Shown in pieces: positions 60,629 to 64,000 of a stretch of DNA of 64,000 bases. How positions within the stretch are numbered: position 1 is the first letter of the stretch; the number at the start of each line of letters is the position of its first letter. Both the position numbers and the translations under genes were made by a program. Origin of the DNA: Pseudovibrio sp000156235 (GTDB taxonomy: Bacteria; Pseudomonadota; Alphaproteobacteria; Rhizobiales; Stappiaceae); contig NZ_DS996810.1 in NCBI RefSeq assembly GCF_000156235.1, positions 248,001 through 312,000 of the forward strand, given 5' to 3'. The notes under the pieces are model-generated. The model was not told the DNA's origin. It was given only the letters and a program-made list of their open reading frames with translations, and did no database searches.

Positions 60629-61066
60629 TCAGCTGTTGCCTGAGGCGACGACCACGTCTCTTCGTGCGCCGGACAAGGTGATGATGAAGCCTGCGATGAC
60701 ATCCAGAAACGTGATGGTCATGAGCAGGAGGAAGAGTGGGGTGGCGGCTTCCTGAACGGAGAGGAACTCGATGAGGTAGGCCACGAGGATGAGCAGGGAT
60801 AAGCTGTGATCGACCAGAGAGAGCGTGCTGGTGCGAGTTGCCTTGATGATCTCAATGAAGAGTAGGACAAGAGAAGCTGCGAGCAGGACAGTTGCTACGT
60901 CCAGCGGAACCACAAGGCCTGATGGGAGTGGGATGTTGATGAGGACAGCCGCCCATGGCGTAACATTGTAGCCTTGGTCGAGCACTGGCTCCAGATCTTC
61001 AAACCATCGAAAAGCCACTGCGTTGTACAGCAGGAATGGAATGAGCGTGAGTGGAATAGTCCTCAT
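60629..61066 (-). CDS. Four-helix membrane protein of unknown function
   Basis: Not recognised. A 145-residue hydrophobic protein with four helices: LTLIPFLLYNAVAF, VLINIPLPSGLVVPLDVATVLLAASLVLLFIEII, LLILVAYLIEFL and FLLLMTITFLDVIAGFIITL. Helix 1 is followed by the loop WFEDLEPVLDQGYN. It ends tail-to-tail with the transporter upstream. It may be a general small inner-membrane protein. Confidence 0.65.
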   Translation of the reverse strand: MRTIPLTLIPFLLYNAVAFRWFEDLEPVLDQGYNVTPWAAVLINIPLPSGLVVPLDVATVLLAASLVLLFIEIIKATRTSTLSLVDHSLSLLILVAYLIEFLSVQEAATPLFLLLMTITFLDVIAGFIITLSGARRDVVVASGNS

Positions 61067-61207
61067 GTGGTTGTCCCCGGATGAGCTGGAAGCGATATCC
61101 TATCTGAAAAGATTAACACTAATGCTGGGTGTCTGTGATGCCCTGAAACCGGGAGGGGTAACGCTTCGAGTGGTTTGAGCTCTAGTGCCTTCATTTTCAG
61201 CAGGGTT

Positions 61208-62101
61208 CTAGGGAATAGGACGCGTGAGATTGTGAATGGTGAGGGGGCGGCGTACGCGCTCTGTCATGCGGCGTTCAACGGGGCTGAGAGTGTTGTAGTT
61301 ATCGACTGCGATCCCTTTCCAATACTTCACCAGAGGGAGGCCGACGCGGAGTTGAAAGACGCCAAGGGGATAGTTGATGTCGCTGTGATATCGGATTTGT
61401 CCGACAAAGGTGGTTTTCAGACCGGGCACTCCAAACCAGCCAGCTCGAGAAACTTCGAAACGTCCTTGTGCGCCGCTAATCTCTTCTACGTTGTTGGCCG
61501 TTCTGTAAAAGCCTCCTGCGTAGATGCGAAGGCCAAAGCCTAAGTCTTCGGTCCCGGGCAGGTCGTAGCCGATTTCTCCTGAGAGATTGAGAAGTGGAAT
61601 GCTCTCTCGCTGTTCTGAGCTGCCAGGCTTTGGCTCCAAAATGCGAACCTTGCTTGTTGGGAACTGGGCGATGAAGCGGGCTTCATAGCCGTGAGCGAGA
61701 AACTCTATGCCTGTGGTGATCGCGGATTCCGGGCCGCGTTTGTAATCTTCCTTGTAGTTCATGAAGATGTAGGTGCTGCCGATCAGGTTGGGGCTTACGA
61801 GTTGGCGCAGGCCACCGCCAGCACTGAGGAGATAAACTGCTTCAGATGAGTTGCCTATGCGGACATCTGCGAAGGCTATGCCCTGACTGTCCTGAAAGAC
61901 GGGAGTGATGACTTCAGCTGCATCAGATGTGTTGTTCCGATCTGTCTCAAACAGGCCGATGAGGCGCGGCTGGTACTTGCCTTGTGGGTTGAAGGTGAAG
62001 CGGTCGTCCAGATCAGAAAGAGACTGAGCCACGCTTGTGGAAGTGGGCATTGCCAACAGGCAGAACAGAACATGCAGTAAAGTTCGAGAGAGTTGGCTCA
62101 T
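61208..62101 (-). CDS. Exported beta-barrel protein, inverse-autotransporter-like
   Basis: A 297-residue protein with a signal peptide (MSQLSRTLLHVLFCLLAMP, cleavage near VAQ). The mature part alternates short amphipathic strands. The segments LLSAGGGLRQLVSPNLIGSTYIFMNYKEDY, AITTGIEFLAHGYEARFIAQFPT, GEIGYDLPGTEDLGFGLRIYAGGFYRT and QIRYHSDINYPLGVFQLRVGLPL resemble the beta domain of inverse autotransporters (intimin/invasin). The long Ig-like passenger is missing, and a short C-terminal tail of about 40 residues follows instead. It could be an outer-membrane porin-like protein. The assignment rests on pattern only. Confidence 0.55.
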   Translation of the reverse strand: MSQLSRTLLHVLFCLLAMPTSTSVAQSLSDLDDRFTFNPQGKYQPRLIGLFETDRNNTSDAAEVITPVFQDSQGIAFADVRIGNSSEAVYLLSAGGGLRQLVSPNLIGSTYIFMNYKEDYKRGPESAITTGIEFLAHGYEARFIAQFPTSKVRILEPKPGSSEQRESIPLLNLSGEIGYDLPGTEDLGFGLRIYAGGFYRTANNVEEISGAQGRFEVSRAGWFGVPGLKTTFVGQIRYHSDINYPLGVFQLRVGLPLVKYWKGIAVDNYNTLSPVERRMTERVRRPLTIHNLTRPIP

Positions 62102-62188
62102 TTGCTCTCATGAAGCTGACGAAGAAGCGAAACCTGACAGCAGTATTAGGGCTTGCTGGTGTTTCTGATAGCCCTGCCATCCAGCGGG

Positions 62189-63406
62189 CTATCCTTGCCA
62201 AGCTTTGAGATACTGAAGGTCTGAGCAGCCTGCAAACAGGGCGCAGCGTTCCAGCTCTGCCTCCAGCCGCTGCTGGCGGCCTTTGCCCATACGCATGCCG
62301 ACTTCAGGCCAGAAGCGCTTTACTGCAAGTGCGTTGGAAGCTTTCTCGCGTTTCATATCGATCCGGCCAATCAGTTTGTCCCCCTCCATCACCGGGAAGA
62401 CATAATAGCCGTAGAGCCTCTTTGGTTCTGGGACGAAGATTTCAATGCGGTAGTTGAAGTTAAAGAGGAACTCAGCGCGTTTGCGATCTCTCAGGGCCGG
62501 ATCAAATGGGCTGAGGATGCGTACGCGTTGTGAAGGGGCATCTAGAGCGGCAAGTTCGTCTTCGATCTGTGGGCGCGCCAGACAGAGTTTGGGTTTGCCA
62601 TCATTGGCTGCTTCAATTTCAACGGAGATCAGCTCACCCCGTTGCCGGGCGTGCTCGCACCATGCTTTCACGTCGGCAAGGTCGAGCTTGTCCCAATAGG
62701 CGGCGATTTCGCTGGGCGTTGCGAACCCGAGGCGGTCGATTGCAGAGTTGCAGGCCCATTCGATGGTTTCAGCTTTTGATGGTTTGGAGGTGCGATGCTG
62801 GGAAGGAATAACGCGCTCGGTCAGGTCATAGAGTTTCTGGAAGTTTTCGCGGCGAGAAACTGAGATCTGTCCGGTACGCCAGAGGTACTCAAGGGCTGTC
62901 TTGGATGGGTTCCACTCCCACCAACCGCCTTTGCTGCGCTTTTCATCCTTGCCGACATCTGAGGTGCCAGCAGGGCCGTTTTCCTCGATATGGCGGAGAA
63001 TGAGGTTGAGCTTTTCCTGATACTCCGCACCGCGCCAGACCTTCCAGCGTGACTGGAGGCTCTCTGCGCTCTTCTGGAAGCGGTAGTTCCAGTAGGGGAA
63101 GAACTCGGTGGGAATGATTGAAGCGTCGTGTGTCCAGTGCTCAAAGAGGCTTCTGTCGGTCTCAAGGAGCTTCTTCAGATGCTTGGGGCGATAGCTCTGG
63201 CGGCGTGACCAGAGGATCATATGGTGGGCACGTTCAACCGTGTTGATACTGTCCACCTGCACGAAGCCGATACGATGAATGAGGTTGAGGAGATCACTGC
63301 CTTTTGAGGAGCCTGTTGGTGTTTCCAGAAGGGCGTGTTTGCTCAGAAACAAGCGGCGCGCAGCGATGTTATCAACTTTTAAAACTAACTGCGCTTCCAT
63401 AGTCAT
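62189..63406 (-). CDS. YcaQ/AlkX-type DNA glycosylase
   Basis: A 405-residue winged-helix (HTH_42) protein of the family that unhooks interstrand DNA cross-links. The catalytic Q-phi-D motif of the YcaQ/AlkX branch is visible as QVD at residues 50-52, in IGFVQVDSINTVERAHH. Streptomyces AlkZ proteins have QxQ in the same place. WSRRQSYRPKHLKKLL follows, and the C-terminal part holds LSPFDPALRDRKRAEFLFNFNYRIE, also typical. The start at 63406 lies behind AGGAGAAG. Confidence 0.9.
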   Translation of the reverse strand: MTMEAQLVLKVDNIAARRLFLSKHALLETPTGSSKGSDLLNLIHRIGFVQVDSINTVERAHHMILWSRRQSYRPKHLKKLLETDRSLFEHWTHDASIIPTEFFPYWNYRFQKSAESLQSRWKVWRGAEYQEKLNLILRHIEENGPAGTSDVGKDEKRSKGGWWEWNPSKTALEYLWRTGQISVSRRENFQKLYDLTERVIPSQHRTSKPSKAETIEWACNSAIDRLGFATPSEIAAYWDKLDLADVKAWCEHARQRGELISVEIEAANDGKPKLCLARPQIEDELAALDAPSQRVRILSPFDPALRDRKRAEFLFNFNYRIEIFVPEPKRLYGYYVFPVMEGDKLIGRIDMKREKASNALAVKRFWPEVGMRMGKGRQQRLEAELERCALFAGCSDLQYLKAWQG

Positions 63407-63525
63407 CAGCTTCTCCTGCTTCGTCTGATGTGCGTAGGCTAGGAGAGCAAACGCCTTGCCGCAAGCAACTAGCAGCAGATAGTTGTGGGCTTGTTCCTAT
63501 TATGTTCTCTGAATGGAGGTTGTAT

Positions 63526-64000
63526 TGGACTTTGCAGAAAAACAGCGGGGTGTGTTTCAGCGAATGATTGTTGGTGCTTTGGTGACTGCAATCGTTCTGT
63601 TGTTCGGTGCGCTTCTTAATCCATTTGGCTTTGCCGTGGACTGGAATGCCTCAGAGCGGCTGTGGGTCGCTGCCGTCTCAATCCTCTCGCCGGCCTTGTT
63701 GCTGATGATCTCTATTGGCCGCTTGGCAATGCGCCGGTTTTATCATGCTGATGATATTGATGGCGGAGGGCTGACCCATGGCAGTGAGGAAGCCAAGATG
63801 CTGCAAAGCATCCTCCAAAACACATTGGAGCAGGCTGTTCTGGCTGGGTTTGTCTATGTAGCCTGGGTGGCCATCATGCCGGGCTCTACCATGTCCGTAC
63901 CGCTTCTGGCTGCATTGCTTTTTGCATTAGGACGTGTTCTGTTTTTCGCCAGTTATGAAAAAGGCGCTCCATGGCGTGGAACGGGTTTTGCGCTGACGTT
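63526..64000 (+). CDS. MAPEG-family membrane protein, partial
   Basis: The 5' part of a gene cut by the window edge. It starts with TTG 63526 five bases behind a perfect GGAGG, or with ATG 63514, which lacks a box. The product has hydrophobic helices and the MAPEG-type pattern LEQAVLAGFVYVAWVAIMPG and FALGRVLFFASYEKGAPWRGTGFAL, which resembles the C-terminal helix 4 motif of small eicosanoid/glutathione-related membrane proteins. Bacterial members are of unknown function. Confidence 0.8.

Overview
The window looks like chromosomal DNA of an alphaproteobacterium with moderate GC, most plausibly a marine Stappiaceae/Hyphomicrobiales relative such as Pseudovibrio. This placement is an inference. 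It rests on the order rsmB - heparinase-like - purH, acnA next to a ccmABCDG cluster followed by a DUF1223 gene, a SAM-II riboswitch in front of metZ, PhaR beside phaAB, and palindromes of the kind that litter alphaproteobacterial genomes. Almost everything is ordinary housekeeping sequence. No tRNA, rRNA or CRISPR array was seen.

Layout. 0-9 kb: rsmB, a heparinase II/III-like gene, purH, a GT39-type membrane glycosyltransferase, two GNAT acetyltransferases and a Tat-exported beta carbonic anhydrase. 8.8-9.3 kb: one copy of a long non-coding repeat. 9.3-12 kb: an NmrA-like reductase divergent from a LysR regulator, and a secreted protein. 12-15.7 kb is the accessory part: a small ORF behind a leader dense in inverted repeats, a complete IS110-type insertion sequence with a bridge-RNA candidate, and an AT-rich two-domain nuclease-like gene (PIN-like plus a possible PD-(D/E)XK domain) lying between two identical palindromic repeats.

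15.7-24.6 kb: acnA, a cupin gene, cytochrome c maturation genes ccmABCDG, DUF1223 and a CDF metal transporter. 24.6-33.7 kb: an orphan sugar-type ABC permease, glnK-amtB, small metabolic genes, a LMW phosphatase, a PAP2 phosphatase and a sensorless hybrid histidine kinase. 33.8-43.6 kb: tandem AEC transporters, a HAD phosphatase, gluQ, an alkA-like glycosylase operon, an isochorismatase-like hydrolase, an FPP synthase, cfa and two TM2 proteins. 43.6-47.2 kb: ahpC-ahpD divergent from an oxyR-like gene, mtgA and rpmF. 47.3-51.2 kb: a LysE exporter and the polyhydroxybutyrate genes phaA-phaB with phaR opposite. 51.2-57.8 kb: a methyltransferase, a HAD hydrolase, GlcG, gamma-glutamyltransferase, the second copy of the long repeat in inverse orientation, an IMPACT protein and dCTP deaminase. 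58-64 kb: SAM-II riboswitch and metZ, an APC-like transporter, a beta-barrel protein, a YcaQ-type glycosylase and the start of a MAPEG protein.

The two most interesting items are non-housekeeping. First, a dispersed element of about 450-480 bp (8821-9270 and, inverted, 55061-55543) has no coding capacity, and at least two of its helices are kept by paired base changes between the copies, which points to a structured RNA or structured mobile DNA. Second, the AT-rich PIN/PD-(D/E)XK gene at 14083-15438 looks like a transferred, possibly antiviral nuclease.
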